Source: Candidatus Obscuribacter sp. (GTDB taxonomy: Bacteria > Cyanobacteriota > Vampirovibrionia > Obscuribacterales > Obscuribacteraceae). Taken from it: a stretch of DNA of 64,000 bases. The notes under the pieces were generated by a model, which was not told the origin of the DNA, did not search any database, and was given only the letters and a program-made list of their open reading frames with translations. Location of the stretch: assembly GCA_016718315.1 (NCBI GenBank), contig JADKDV010000005.1, positions 62,001 to 126,000 on the forward strand, read 5' to 3'. The position numbers were made by a program, and so were the translations under genes. Numbering within the stretch: the first letter of the stretch is position 1; each line of letters opens with the position of its first letter. Shown here in pieces: positions 17,102 to 26,155 of this stretch.

Positions 17102-17530
17102 TTATCGGGTCCAGCTTACGACCAGGCGGCAGTTAAACTCATCCGAGCTAAGGGAGATTGTGTAGCCAAGGCTGTCCAAGCACCTTTGCACTCTCAGAGC
17201 CCAGCCGTTGAGATAGCGGTCTGGTTTGCCAGGCTGTTGCCAGGACATTGGCACAACTGAAAAATTGTCGCGGTTTAAATCCACCGTTTCAACGCAATTT
17301 AGACCTTGAGCCTTGGCGATGTGTACTGCTGCCAGTACTTGTAACATTGCTTTTAAGTAGTACAGTTGCTCGGCGGTCTCTGCTGCCAAATGCTTCAAGC
17401 TGATTAGTGAGTCGCTTGTTTCTTTGAGCAGAGCTCGGGCGGAGGCTTCTTTTTGTCTGGTTGCTTCAAGTAATTGAGTTAAAAACGGGATTTGTTGTTG
17501 CGCTCTTGAGATATCAAAAGATTGTGTCAT
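17102..17530 (-). CDS. Coiled-coil orphan protein, 142 aa
   Basis: The start at 17530 follows CTGGAG; the longer frame to 17590 would overlap the next gene and has no site. The N-terminal two thirds is a coiled coil (ARQKEASARALLKETSDS and similar). The C-terminal third is alpha/beta: a strand (FSVVPMSW), a helix (WALRVQRCLDSLG), then YTISLSS and CRLVVSW. That last part matches the strand-helix-strand-strand ending of the small orphans in this block. Function unknown. Confidence 0.65.
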   Translation of the reverse strand: MTQSFDISRAQQQIPFLTQLLEATRQKEASARALLKETSDSLISLKHLAAETAEQLYYLKAMLQVLAAVHIAKAQGLNCVETVDLNRDNFSVVPMSWQQPGKPDRYLNGWALRVQRCLDSLGYTISLSSDEFNCRLVVSWTR

Positions 17531-17558
17531 GGCTTTTCTCCAGTGTTTAAATGATGGG

Positions 17559-18080
17559 TTAGTGCGACTGTTCGTCATGCTTAAAGGCAAAGCGATTGAC
17601 GGCGGCTACAGCCATGGTCGAGATAACAAAGACCAGGTGAATTACCGTCAGTTTTACTAGATAGTCGGAGCTTTCGTGGGCGGCGTTGACAAAAGCTTCT
17701 AGCAAATGAATGCTAGATACTCCCACAATCGCCATACCCATTTTTACTTTTAAGGCGCCAGGATCAAGGTGTCCGAGCCATTTGAGCTTGGGTAGTGTAT
17801 TGGGTGTGTTTTCATCCATATCATCGGAGCTGCCGATAAAGAGGACATATCCGCCTATCATCACCATCACAATCAGATGGCTGACCATGATGATGTCGAG
17901 CAGATGTAGCACCGATACAAGGATTTGACTTTCGTCATAGCTCAAAAAATGCATGAGCAGTTCGGCAACATGGACGATGTATTTTGCAGCATAGGCTGCT
18001 AACGCCAGGATGAGCCCCAGATACATTGGTAAAAGTATTATTCTTCCACCAAAGATGATTTTTTCTATCTGTAATTTCAT
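17559..18080 (-). CDS. UPF0114 (YqhA-like) inner-membrane protein
   Basis: The 173-aa product starts at 18080 after TTGGAG. The N-terminus has a conserved ILLPMYLGLILAL stretch, then HLLDIIMVSHLIVMVMIGGY and KWLGHLDPGALKVKMGMAIVGVSSIHLLEAF. These are the diagnostic segments of UPF0114. Four membrane helices are expected, with a conserved acidic residue in the second. The family's role is unsettled; ion or metabolite transport has been suggested. It lies within the minus-strand block, 103 bp from the acyl-CoA dehydrogenase gene. Confidence 0.8.
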   Translation of the reverse strand: MKLQIEKIIFGGRIILLPMYLGLILALAAYAAKYIVHVAELLMHFLSYDESQILVSVLHLLDIIMVSHLIVMVMIGGYVLFIGSSDDMDENTPNTLPKLKWLGHLDPGALKVKMGMAIVGVSSIHLLEAFVNAAHESSDYLVKLTVIHLVFVISTMAVAAVNRFAFKHDEQSH

Positions 18081-18092
18081 GCTACTCCAATT

Positions 18093-18130
18093 AAAAAAAG
18101 GAGCCGACTCTAAATGGTGCAGAGCCGGCT
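18093..18130 (-). terminator. Intrinsic terminator between dehydrogenase and UPF0114 genes
   Basis: On the minus strand AGCCGGCTCT pairs with AGAGTCGGCT and is followed by CCTTTTTTT. The UPF0114 start codon is about 12 nt beyond the T-run. Confidence 0.75.
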
Positions 18131-18183
18131 TATTGGAACTAATGCATCGCTATTACAGCTTGAAGATGCACACTTAACAGCTA

Positions 18184-20154
18184 TCAATACTCTCTCAGGA
18201 TTGTGCCAGTAGGTACGTGACCCAGCTGACGCATTTGTCCAGAGATGACCAGAGCTGCTGTTTCTTTTACCGCTCTTTTGTAACGTTTGCTGGTGCGTTT
18301 TTCGCCCGCCAATTTGACACGCATCTCCAGGCACAGCATGTTTAGTGCGTTGAAGGTTGCTTCGTCATTGTCCGCGACGGCATCTTTGCTAGCCCTTATC
18401 GCGCACAGCATTGTCGCGATATTGGCCATTGGCTCATAAAAGTCCTCCAGCATCAAAAGGTCTTCGTCAGCCAATTTGTCTTGATATTTGAGGACGTTTA
18501 AGACAAAGTTACGACGCCATTTAAACCAGGCTTTGCGAGCAAATTTGAGGTGGTCGGCAAAGTCAGCAGGTAGAGCCGCGCCGTTTTTGACTGGTGGTGC
18601 TTTGAGGCTAACATTTGTGATGTAGCCCAATAACTTACCAGTGGCGCTGGTCAGACCCTTGCGGTTTTTCCAGATTTTGCCCAGCTTGCTTAATACGTGA
18701 CCAACCGCTTTTAAATTGCCGCGCATCAGTGTACCGATATCCAGTTCAGCTTTGACCATTTCCACCATCAATGGTTTGAAATAAACCTCGATAAAGGCTT
18801 TGGCCATTGATTTGACGCAGGCTTTGCCTAGCATTGGATTTGGACCTTCATAGACTGAGGAGACCATGTCGTCTGCTAAGTTGTCGCCGATGGTGTGACC
18901 ATCAAGGACAAAGCGCCCGCCATGAGTGAACATACCAAGCTCAGTAGCGCATTGGCGCAGCCAGTCTGTTGCTTTGGTTTTAGCAATCATCGAGCTGACG
19001 TCACCCTGGTAGCCGTTATCAATCAAGGATGCCGACCAGTCCACCAGTGTCTCGCTGCCGACCAGGTAGGCCGCTTGCAGCGCCATTAAGTACTGGATGT
19101 ACTGTCTGGTGTGCAACTTTTCGCCAAAGGTCTCTCTAAAATGCACCCAGGGTACACAGCTAGAGAGGATGCGTCTGATGCGAGCAGCAGCAGTTGCAGC
19201 AACCGCAAAACGTCCTTCATCAAGATCATGGAAGATGATAGCCAGTCCATCGCCTTCAAGCAAATTGGCTAATGGCACACGCAGTCCGTTAAACTTGATA
19301 CCTTTGTTGTGAATGTGTCTCAAGGCATGGATGCCGTAGTTGACGATAGAGAATTGCTCACTATCTGCCTCAGGCAAGTCGGTAATCAGCACACGCAATT
19401 TGTTGTCGATTTGCAACAACAAGGCGATTTGATGACCGTACCAGGCATTGGAGATAAACAACTTTTCGCCATAAACTACGACTTCATCGCCTTCGATGAC
19501 GCCATAGGTGCTGGCTTTTGTGATGTTACAGCCAACTGATGGTTCGGTGCCGCCAAAGCCAGAGCGCACAAGACCCTCTGCTAGTGGTCTTAAAAGTCTT
19601 TCTCTTTGTTCATCGGTGCCTTTCCAGATTAGTGGACCAGCAGCGCCAATGAGACGCTCGATGGATAGTAAGCCGCCGATGATTTCTCCTACAGAGGAGC
19701 CCATTGTGACAATGGCTCTACCGCAGAAGAATTTGCTGGCACCGGCTCCGCCCCATTTTTTGGGAATCGGAAGACCCCAGTAACCAGCTTTGGCCAGGTC
19801 TTTTATCAAGTCTGGATTGACCTTGCCGTCAGGACCCAAGATGTTGTCAGCGTACTTAAATCCTGTGGCCAGACTTTGGTTAAGAACAAAGCGGGCTGTT
19901 GAGTTAGTCAGCTCGCTTTTGTCTGCCATACAGGCAAACAGAGCCAGGTCCAATTCTCTGCCCAAGAGAGCTTGTTGTATCACGCCTGGTTTCGCTCGCT
20001 GACTATCAGCGTGAACTTGTGCTTGATCCAGTATTTTGACTGCTTCGATTTCGCCTTCGGATTTGCCCGCTCTAGTTAGAGAGTCGCCAAGCAAATCAAT
20101 ATCAGGGTCTTTGCTGTCAACGGGCTTAATATTGTGAGTATTATCAGTAGACAT
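18184..20154 (-). CDS. Acyl-CoA dehydrogenase-family protein, long form
   Basis: The 656-aa product starts at 20154 after AGAGGC; a start at 20193 has no site. Residues 60-460 follow the acyl-CoA dehydrogenase layout: helical N-domain (GYWGLPIPKKWGGAGAS), beta domain with FGGTEPSVGCNITKA at about 200-213, and helical C-domain with the catalytic-type motif VSSVYEGPNPMLGK (Glu436). Residues 460-656 are an extra helical region, rich in Lys and Trp, of the kind seen in longer FadE/ACAD9-like forms, but not clearly homologous. It oxidises acyl-CoA thioesters with FAD. Substrate length is unknown; an ETF partner is not in the window. Confidence 0.85.
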   Translation of the reverse strand: MSTDNTHNIKPVDSKDPDIDLLGDSLTRAGKSEGEIEAVKILDQAQVHADSQRAKPGVIQQALLGRELDLALFACMADKSELTNSTARFVLNQSLATGFKYADNILGPDGKVNPDLIKDLAKAGYWGLPIPKKWGGAGASKFFCGRAIVTMGSSVGEIIGGLLSIERLIGAAGPLIWKGTDEQRERLLRPLAEGLVRSGFGGTEPSVGCNITKASTYGVIEGDEVVVYGEKLFISNAWYGHQIALLLQIDNKLRVLITDLPEADSEQFSIVNYGIHALRHIHNKGIKFNGLRVPLANLLEGDGLAIIFHDLDEGRFAVAATAAARIRRILSSCVPWVHFRETFGEKLHTRQYIQYLMALQAAYLVGSETLVDWSASLIDNGYQGDVSSMIAKTKATDWLRQCATELGMFTHGGRFVLDGHTIGDNLADDMVSSVYEGPNPMLGKACVKSMAKAFIEVYFKPLMVEMVKAELDIGTLMRGNLKAVGHVLSKLGKIWKNRKGLTSATGKLLGYITNVSLKAPPVKNGAALPADFADHLKFARKAWFKWRRNFVLNVLKYQDKLADEDLLMLEDFYEPMANIATMLCAIRASKDAVADNDEATFNALNMLCLEMRVKLAGEKRTSKRYKRAVKETAALVISGQMRQLGHVPTGTILREY

Positions 20155-20184
20155 AAATTTTGCCTCTTTGTGGTGGTTGAAGGG

Positions 20185-20212
20185 CGGACACAAAACAACT
20201 GTCTTGTGTCCG
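20185..20212 (-). promoter_or_regulatory. Stem-loop upstream of the dehydrogenase start
   Basis: CGGACACAA and TTGTGTCCG pair perfectly around an 11-nt loop, 30 nt before the start codon at 20154. There is no U-tract. Confidence 0.5.
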
Positions 20213-20233
20213 TTGAGTAAAACGTCTGGCTAT

Positions 20234-20497
20234 TTATTTGCCAGAGTCGTCTTTGTTTTTGGGCTTGTCAGGCTTGTATAGCGCCTTGCAGCCGACTCCA
20301 AAAGCAATGTAGGCAGACAAAAATATCGGTATGCCCAGGGGCCATGGAGCTATTGCAGATTGGGCCAGATGCAATATAAAGACTATGCAGATGGCAACAA
20401 AAATGCCCCATATACGGTGCTCGACAGCAATCAGGCGGGACATGCCAAAATAGCCAATCAAAAGCATTATCGTTTTTAAAATTAAGTCGGTAGCCAT
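20234..20497 (-). CDS. Small membrane protein, 87 aa
   Basis: AAGGA lies 6 nt before ATG 20497. Three hydrophobic segments (about residues 5-22, 28-48 and 52-70) are followed by a charged tail, KPDKPKNKDDSGK. It sits between the CPBP-S41 protease and the acyl-CoA dehydrogenase in the same orientation. Not recognised. Confidence 0.65.
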   Translation of the reverse strand: MATDLILKTIMLLIGYFGMSRLIAVEHRIWGIFVAICIVFILHLAQSAIAPWPLGIPIFLSAYIAFGVGCKALYKPDKPKNKDDSGK

Positions 20498-20533
20498 GTT
20501 AATTCCTTGCCGGGTGGCAGTTGAATAGATGGT

Positions 20534-23479
20534 TTAAGGGTTGCCTGCTTTGAGCGAGGCAAAGATTTTTTGGTCGCGCACTTCGTGCTCTTTTGCTGTT
20601 TTTTCAGCTAGAGCAGTTTTGTTCGCTACTGTGGCGGCTGATTTACTGGCTGCTAGAGCGGCTGGTCCCATGTCCAGTACTGCGTTTGCTCTATCGATGA
20701 CATCATCGGTTTCAGTCAGTGGGTTGTCCATGTAAGCAGTGTCAGCATCGGCGACAAAGTCCGGTAATACAGCCACACCAAGAGGTTTGCCACCTGGTTG
20801 GAAGCGGAAGGTCGTGACCTTAAGAGCGGCACCAAAGTCAATTGGGATTATTGACTGACCAACTTCTTTGCCAAAGCTCGGCTGACCAACGACTGTTGCC
20901 AGACCGTTGACCTGCAAGCTTGCTGACATGATTTCAGACGCGCTGGCACTGCCAGAGTCTACAATCGCTACTATTGGTGTGCCTTCTGGTACGATTTGCC
21001 ACATCCGCGGATACTCCTTTTTATCGACGCTTTTACCGTCGACAAAGGCTTCGCGGACATATCTTGTTGTGGTAACTGAGTCTCTCACTTCAACGACGCT
21101 GTCACCATTTCTTGCGATGTTAGAGATAATTGTGCCTTCTTTCATCAAGGTTTGCATCATCTCTGTGACTTGATCCAGCCTACCGCCTGGGTTGCCGCGC
21201 AAGTCGATACTTAGACCTTTGAGCTTGCAATCAGCTTTGGGGTTGTAAGTTTTTGCCAGGTCGATGACGGCCTTGTCGTCGGCTGGCAGGGTTTTGCCTG
21301 TGCAGGCCTGATAAAGAGCTTCGCTAAATTCTTGCGAAACACGGTTGCCAAAAGCACTGATACTAATAACCGCGTAGCCATTGTCTAGCATTTTTAGAGA
21401 GGCTTCTTTGGTTTGTACTTTGGCTCTGACAATTTTTACAGGAAATGTCTCGAAGGTAGTACCTTTGGGTCTCGAGATTGTCAGTTCGACAGTTTCTCCA
21501 GCTTTGCCCCGGATATCACCAACTACTTCTGTCAGAGTGCGACCAATGTTTGATCTGCCGTTAACAGCGGTGATGCGGTCGCCCACTTTTAAGCCAACCA
21601 GTGCTGCCGGTGTACCTTCTTGTGGTGCAGGAAAAATTACTGCAGGTGTTTCTTCAGTGATTTTTTGCAGAGCCATATAGGCATCCCTGTCAGGGTAGTC
21701 ACCCAGTGCTTTTAGCTTGCTTGCTTGATTGAGACGGGTCAGTGGTGCACCAATGCCTACCAAACTGGCATCCATGCTTTCCATCATGTCGTCATAGCGT
21801 TCTTTTGGCAAAAACGTTGTGTGCATTTCGCCCAGGTCATTGATCATTTCAGCAATGGCGCGGGTGGTTGCAGCTTGATCAGACAGCAAGCCTAGTTTGT
21901 CGTATTTGTGCTCAAATTTGTTGATAAAAGCACGTCTTTTGGTCACGTCTCTCAACGCCAGGTCGGTGTTGACCAGTGTGTCATAGACGCAGTCGTACTG
22001 TTTTTTGCCGTCAAAAGCTCCTTCATTTTGAGGATTGCAAAGTTTGCTGTGAAATTTGTTGTCTTGTTGGGGACTAGCCGCTTTTGGCTGCGCATCATCG
22101 TATTCGGTGAAGTTAGTTTCGATAAACTTCTTCAGCGACTGCTCATCTTTGACATTGCCTGGTGCCACGTTTAAGTTGGCATTGGCATAAAGATAAAGTG
22201 GGTAAGATTGCGGTGGTGCACTGGGGTCTTTTGCCGCAGCGGCTATTTGTTGGTCAAGGATGGCTACCAGAGCTGGCACCAGTGCTTTGTCGGCTTGATA
22301 CACTTCCACTTGGGGAAATTGCTTAGCCAGACTCTCCATGATTGCTCTTTGACTGGCGCAGTCCTTTGTTTCGCAGATTTGCATAAAGACATTGCCCGAG
22401 GCGTTAAAAGTCTCTTGGTCAATGTCGGCTTGTGTAACGTTTTTGACAGTACCAGGAGCGGGAGCTGCTGGTATCAGGTTGCTCTCGCTTTTGGCTTTGT
22501 GGTCGTGTCCATGATCTGTTTGTACTTGTGGTGTGCCAGTTGCACTGGAAGCATTAAAGGGGCCAGTCAGTGGTGCGGCAGGACCAGATAGATAACCGAC
22601 CAGTAACATCACAGGCAAAACAGAGTTGTTTAGCACGTGCATAAGTACCGGTGTCCAGACAGAGCGGCTTTGCAAATAGATAAAGCCGGCCACCAGTCCA
22701 AAGAAAAATTGGCTTAGCAAGTTATCCAGATGCGGCAAAGCAAATAGAGTTGCGGCAATGACTACAGCCATTGTGCTGCCAGTGTAGACAAGCGCTTTGT
22801 GCATGAAGCGTCCAAATTTGCCGCTGGAATTTGCTAGCGAGGCTGCCTCTGTGGCAAAAGCTGTGCGCCACAAGTTGAGGACAAAACCGCGAAACAAGAC
22901 TTCTTCCATGAATGCCGCTACTATCGCCATCATCAATGAGGAGATGACCAGATTGATACCACTCATCATGGTCAAAGTCTGCTCAACGCTCTGTCCACCA
23001 GCTACTGGAGCTTCGCCGTTGACAGCCTCAGGAGCAGTCAAAATCAGGTTGCCGGTTAAATAGTCAAAGGCGTAGACCGCTGCTAAACCAGCGATGGCCC
23101 ACAGGGCTATCTTTTTGAAGCTGATACCGCTTTTGCGATAACTTAAACCAAACACTGCGGGAAAACCCGGCAGGTGATGGTCCAGATGCATAAAAGTAGG
23201 CAGCTTCTGACTCAGCCCGGTAATAAAGCGAGCATGTCCTGTGAAATACAGATAGCACATCACAAGCGGTGTAGCGGTGGTGCCCAGGGTAAAGATTACT
23301 TCCGCAATCGCCGGTGTGTAAGGCTTTAGCGCTTCGATGGTCGTAACAAGATAAAAGATCGGCCAGGCAAGTCCATAACCTATAAGAGCCGCCACTAAAA
23401 TCGCCAGTGTGGCACTAAATGCCCAGCACATGGCAGGTATACCGCTTTTTATAGCGGTGGAAATAGTATCGAATTTCAT
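20534..23479 (-). CDS. CPBP membrane protease / thioredoxin-like / PDZ-S41 fusion
   Basis: The 981-aa product starts at 23479 after GAGGTG. Residues about 10-300 are a CPBP (Abi/Rce1-type) intramembrane protease: EEVLFRG (Glu192, Glu193, Arg197), ALPHL (His250) and HVLNNS (His281). After a His/Asp-rich linker, residues about 345-460 look like a thioredoxin fold (NVFMQICETKDCASQRAIM, then YPLYLYANAN) without CxxC. Residues 490-950 are a tail-specific protease: helical part, PDZ (about 610-690) and S41 core with DSGSASASEI (Ser844) and FGKEVGQ (Lys871). The S41 part should lie outside the cytoplasm. It probably degrades or processes membrane and envelope proteins. Confidence 0.85.
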   Translation of the reverse strand: MKFDTISTAIKSGIPAMCWAFSATLAILVAALIGYGLAWPIFYLVTTIEALKPYTPAIAEVIFTLGTTATPLVMCYLYFTGHARFITGLSQKLPTFMHLDHHLPGFPAVFGLSYRKSGISFKKIALWAIAGLAAVYAFDYLTGNLILTAPEAVNGEAPVAGGQSVEQTLTMMSGINLVISSLMMAIVAAFMEEVLFRGFVLNLWRTAFATEAASLANSSGKFGRFMHKALVYTGSTMAVVIAATLFALPHLDNLLSQFFFGLVAGFIYLQSRSVWTPVLMHVLNNSVLPVMLLVGYLSGPAAPLTGPFNASSATGTPQVQTDHGHDHKAKSESNLIPAAPAPGTVKNVTQADIDQETFNASGNVFMQICETKDCASQRAIMESLAKQFPQVEVYQADKALVPALVAILDQQIAAAAKDPSAPPQSYPLYLYANANLNVAPGNVKDEQSLKKFIETNFTEYDDAQPKAASPQQDNKFHSKLCNPQNEGAFDGKKQYDCVYDTLVNTDLALRDVTKRRAFINKFEHKYDKLGLLSDQAATTRAIAEMINDLGEMHTTFLPKERYDDMMESMDASLVGIGAPLTRLNQASKLKALGDYPDRDAYMALQKITEETPAVIFPAPQEGTPAALVGLKVGDRITAVNGRSNIGRTLTEVVGDIRGKAGETVELTISRPKGTTFETFPVKIVRAKVQTKEASLKMLDNGYAVISISAFGNRVSQEFSEALYQACTGKTLPADDKAVIDLAKTYNPKADCKLKGLSIDLRGNPGGRLDQVTEMMQTLMKEGTIISNIARNGDSVVEVRDSVTTTRYVREAFVDGKSVDKKEYPRMWQIVPEGTPIVAIVDSGSASASEIMSASLQVNGLATVVGQPSFGKEVGQSIIPIDFGAALKVTTFRFQPGGKPLGVAVLPDFVADADTAYMDNPLTETDDVIDRANAVLDMGPAALAASKSAATVANKTALAEKTAKEHEVRDQKIFASLKAGNP

Positions 23480-23558
23480 ATTGCACCTCAATTAGGCGTG
23501 TTTATGTTGGTTAAATGGGTGCACTTCCTTGTGCGGTAGCTAATAGTCAGCTAATGGA

Positions 23559-25220
23559 CTAGTTTGCTGGTAGATTGCTTAATGGCACCAGTTTTGGTGT
23601 CACTTCAATGCCTTTGGAGAGCTTGTCTATTAAGTCGACCAACTCGCGGTGGTTTAAGACCGGATACGGCTTCATTGTGGCGCCGTCGATGACAATCGAG
23701 TGGACGTAAGGATGTTCTCCGTTTTCTGTGGTTAGGACTCCGACTGCGTAATAGATTCTTCCGTCTTTGATCAGCGGACGAGGTTCTACTTTTAGTCCCA
23801 GTGCCCATTGTGCTTCCCAGTTGCCTTGCATGGAGTTAGCCATAGACTGTCTGGGACCGTTGATGTTTTGATTGCTTGGCACGATGTATTGCTTGCAATC
23901 GCCAGTAGCAGCGTCAAAAAACAGCAATTTTTCTAGCTTTTTGCCGTCCTGACTGTTTGGTTCCAGCGCAATCACTTCTTGCCAGCCATAACCTTCTTCA
24001 TAGACTTCCACGTAGGGCGCCTGGTTGAAGTGCGGTTTTGTGCCAGCATCATCGGGCTCGCTGACTCTCAATTCATCACGTTTCGAGACTTCACGACCCC
24101 AGATTCCACCATTCCATTTGGCAAAAATTTCGCTGTATTTACGTGCTAATTTTGTCGGGTAGAAGGGTTCGCCTGGGTATTTTGCTTTTGCCGTGGCAGG
24201 ACTCATATCATTGACGATGCCAAAGCGATTGACGCTCATTACACCGGCAAGATAGGGGATCATCGCTCCTGTTACGGTCGGTCTGTAAGAGACGTAAGGA
24301 ATGAGCATTGTCATTGTGCCGTCATCGTTTTTCCAGTAGAGCGTTTCTTCTTGCTCACTGAGTGGATTATGCACGGCAAATGCTGCTTTAACCGGCCAAC
24401 TTTCTGGTCCATAAAGAAAAAAGCCGTTGTATTTACCGGTTTCACTGGCTTTAGCGACATGCATGTTGACTTCGGTCGGGTCTACCACTGCAATGTCGTA
24501 AATTGTGTCAAAAAACACGTTGTACCAGATGCCGTCTTCTCTTTGTTTTAGGTGAAATGCCGATTCCCAGCATTGTTTACCAGTGCTATCGCAGGGTGAC
24601 ATGTGGGGCATGGAGACTGTCAGAGTGCGGTCGCCGTTGGCATTTTTAAGGAAGTCCTGTGCCCTGGCTTGAGGCAGCAAGCGAAAGTTGCTCATGTCGG
24701 AGTCAGGCAGTTTATCCATCTTCCTTGGCGACAGAGCCTCTGCCATTGACCATTCCACTACCTCATTGTTACTTGAGGCAAACCAGCAATAGCCGGATAG
24801 TCCCAGCGCAATAGACCAGGCGACCAAATGACCGCTTATTTTTTTGCCTTGTGCCCATCCCTTTTTGTTGCCCTGGAGCAGCAAGTAGATACTGGCAAAC
24901 ATGGCTATAACTGCTGACCCCCAGACTGGTTGCCATTTAGCCATAGCATAGGTGTAGTGATGGATGTAAGGCAGGGCGAAGATGCAAACCAGAGTGTAAA
25001 ACGCTAGATAGAGTGTGGCGCAAAAAGCTCCTAACCAGAATTTATTGGTATTAGCTCGTTTGGCGCCTATCACAAAAGCTGTAAGCATTGAAACTGGCCA
25101 AAGACCTGGCTGAAAGAAAGCAAGGTTTAAAAAAATTGTGTATGCAATCAAACTCGGAATAGTGCTGAACTTGCCAGCATCTTCCGGTGATGGATCGGAA
25201 GGCGTGTTAAATAGCTTCAT
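23559..25220 (-). CDS. Polytopic membrane protein with large soluble domain
   Basis: The 553-aa product starts at 25220; the longer frame to 25277 has no ribosome site. Residues about 20-175 contain five hydrophobic helices. The remaining ~370 residues form a soluble, Trp/Tyr-rich domain with conserved-looking stretches MSPCDSTGKQCWESAF, GPESWPVKAAFAVHNP and MLIPYVSYRPTVTG. The soluble part probably lies outside the cytoplasm. It follows the CPBP-S41 gene by 80 bp, so it could be a substrate or partner. No family is recognised. Confidence 0.7.
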   Translation of the reverse strand: MKLFNTPSDPSPEDAGKFSTIPSLIAYTIFLNLAFFQPGLWPVSMLTAFVIGAKRANTNKFWLGAFCATLYLAFYTLVCIFALPYIHHYTYAMAKWQPVWGSAVIAMFASIYLLLQGNKKGWAQGKKISGHLVAWSIALGLSGYCWFASSNNEVVEWSMAEALSPRKMDKLPDSDMSNFRLLPQARAQDFLKNANGDRTLTVSMPHMSPCDSTGKQCWESAFHLKQREDGIWYNVFFDTIYDIAVVDPTEVNMHVAKASETGKYNGFFLYGPESWPVKAAFAVHNPLSEQEETLYWKNDDGTMTMLIPYVSYRPTVTGAMIPYLAGVMSVNRFGIVNDMSPATAKAKYPGEPFYPTKLARKYSEIFAKWNGGIWGREVSKRDELRVSEPDDAGTKPHFNQAPYVEVYEEGYGWQEVIALEPNSQDGKKLEKLLFFDAATGDCKQYIVPSNQNINGPRQSMANSMQGNWEAQWALGLKVEPRPLIKDGRIYYAVGVLTTENGEHPYVHSIVIDGATMKPYPVLNHRELVDLIDKLSKGIEVTPKLVPLSNLPAN

Positions 25221-25255
25221 ATGAAACCTGCAAAAGGTTGAATATTGTTGATAGA

Positions 25256-25285
25256 CCTGGCTCCCCCTTGCGTGCAAGAGCCAGA
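25256..25285 (-). promoter_or_regulatory. Stem-loop upstream of the 25220 start
   Basis: CTGGCTC pairs with GAGCCAG (7 bp plus flanking pairs), with an inner TTGC/GCAA, 36 nt before the start codon. No U-tract. Confidence 0.5.
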
Positions 25286-25329
25286 CTGTATGCCGTTTTG
25301 TTTGTGTGTCTAAATCAGCACGTGATTAA

Positions 25330-25719
25330 TCAATCACAGACCTGGATAAAGCCAAAGCCGTAATCGACGTAGGTGCAAATCTGTCCACCACCCCAGTAAG
25401 GGTCCTGATAATAGCCGCGTGAGGGCGGATAGTATGGACGTGGATAGTTGTAGGTCGGAGCGGGACGGTAGTACTGCTGCGGATAGTTCGGGACATAGTT
25501 GTAGCTATAGCCGCGGTCATTGTTCCAATAGCGGTCATTGTTGCGATAGTTGCCGTTGTTACCCCTGCCGTGATGACCGTGCCCGCCATGCCTATGTCCG
25601 CCATTTCCCCAGTAGTCAGCCATTGCTGGTGTGCTAAAGGCGGATGCTGCGCTGACTGTGAGCATCAGTAATAAAAGTCGTAGCATTTTGAGAAATGCAA
25701 AACTGGTTCGAGTTTTCAT
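25330..25719 (-). CDS. Exported Tyr/Asn/Gly/His-rich protein
   Basis: The 129-aa product starts at 25719 after CAGAGGAA. A signal peptide is clear (MLRLLLLMLTVSAASAFSTPAMA). The mature part is low complexity: YWGNGGHRHGGHGHHGRG, then NYPQQYYRPAPTYNYPRPYY, ending in a Cys pair (QICTYVDYGFGFIQVCD). It resembles Tyr/Gly-rich envelope or matrix proteins; the His-rich stretch could bind metal. It is adjacent to a lipoprotein of similar composition. Repeat-rich sequence, so homology calls are weak. Confidence 0.7.
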   Translation of the reverse strand: MKTRTSFAFLKMLRLLLLMLTVSAASAFSTPAMADYWGNGGHRHGGHGHHGRGNNGNYRNNDRYWNNDRGYSYNYVPNYPQQYYRPAPTYNYPRPYYPPSRGYYQDPYWGGGQICTYVDYGFGFIQVCD

Positions 25720-25757
25720 GGTTGATTCCTCTGTTGTGGTTAAGTGAGCCAGGCTCA

Positions 25758-25786
25758 CAAAAAATCGCTGAACGCGAGCGTTCGCA
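25758..25786 (-). terminator. Terminator after the Tyr/Gly-rich lipoprotein gene
   Basis: On the minus strand GAACGC/GCGTTC is followed by AGCGATTTTTT, 18 nt beyond the stop codon at 25804. A second perfect palindrome (GTGAGCC T GGCTCAC, 25744-25758) lies directly downstream. Confidence 0.65.
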
Positions 25787-25803
25787 AGGCGAGTGCGGCC
25801 CTA

Positions 25804-26067
25804 TTAGCGGCAATCTCTGTAGCTGCCGATATAGTTGCCGTAGTAGTCATAGCGAGGCACCTGGCGGCAATATTGTTGATGGCGGTGACCGTGACCACGA
25901 TAACCATTGTTGTAACCACGATTGCCATTGTAATAACCGCGACCACCGCCAACACTGACGCTATAGCCAGGACCAGCTGCAACACAGCCCGCCAGTGTCA
26001 CAAGTGACAGACCAATCAAAATGAAACGAACGAATTTGGAAGTTGTTGAACTGTTTGAAGTTTTCAT
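25804..26067 (-). CDS. Small Tyr/Gly-rich lipoprotein
   Basis: The 87-aa product starts at 26067 after CAGAGAAAG. The lipobox LVTLAGC gives a lipid-modified Cys at about residue 28. The mature part is Gly/Tyr/Asn/Arg-rich (GGGRGYYNGNRGYNNGYRGH) and ends YDYYGNYIGSYRDCR. Composition and position suggest it acts with the exported Tyr/His-rich protein encoded just downstream, possibly at the cell surface. Function unknown. Confidence 0.75.
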   Translation of the reverse strand: MKTSNSSTTSKFVRFILIGLSLVTLAGCVAAGPGYSVSVGGGRGYYNGNRGYNNGYRGHGHRHQQYCRQVPRYDYYGNYIGSYRDCR

Positions 26068-26101
26068 AGTCTTTCTCTGTAGTTGAATTGATTGATGGGT
26101 A

Positions 26102-26136
26102 CAAAAAGGTCGCACCGAAAGACAGGCATCGGTGCG
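26102..26136 (-). terminator. Intrinsic terminator before the lipoprotein gene
   Basis: On the minus strand CGCACCGA pairs with TCGGTGCG and is followed by ACCTTTTTG. It lies 20 nt after the stop codon at 26156 and 35 nt before the lipoprotein start. Confidence 0.75.
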
Positions 26137-26155
26137 TTGATTTTGCGGATTTAAC

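Noticed and set aside
25755..25985. Frame with alternating Ala/Val/Thr on the minus strand
   Set aside because: Shadow of the Tyr/Gly-rich lipoprotein gene in another frame.
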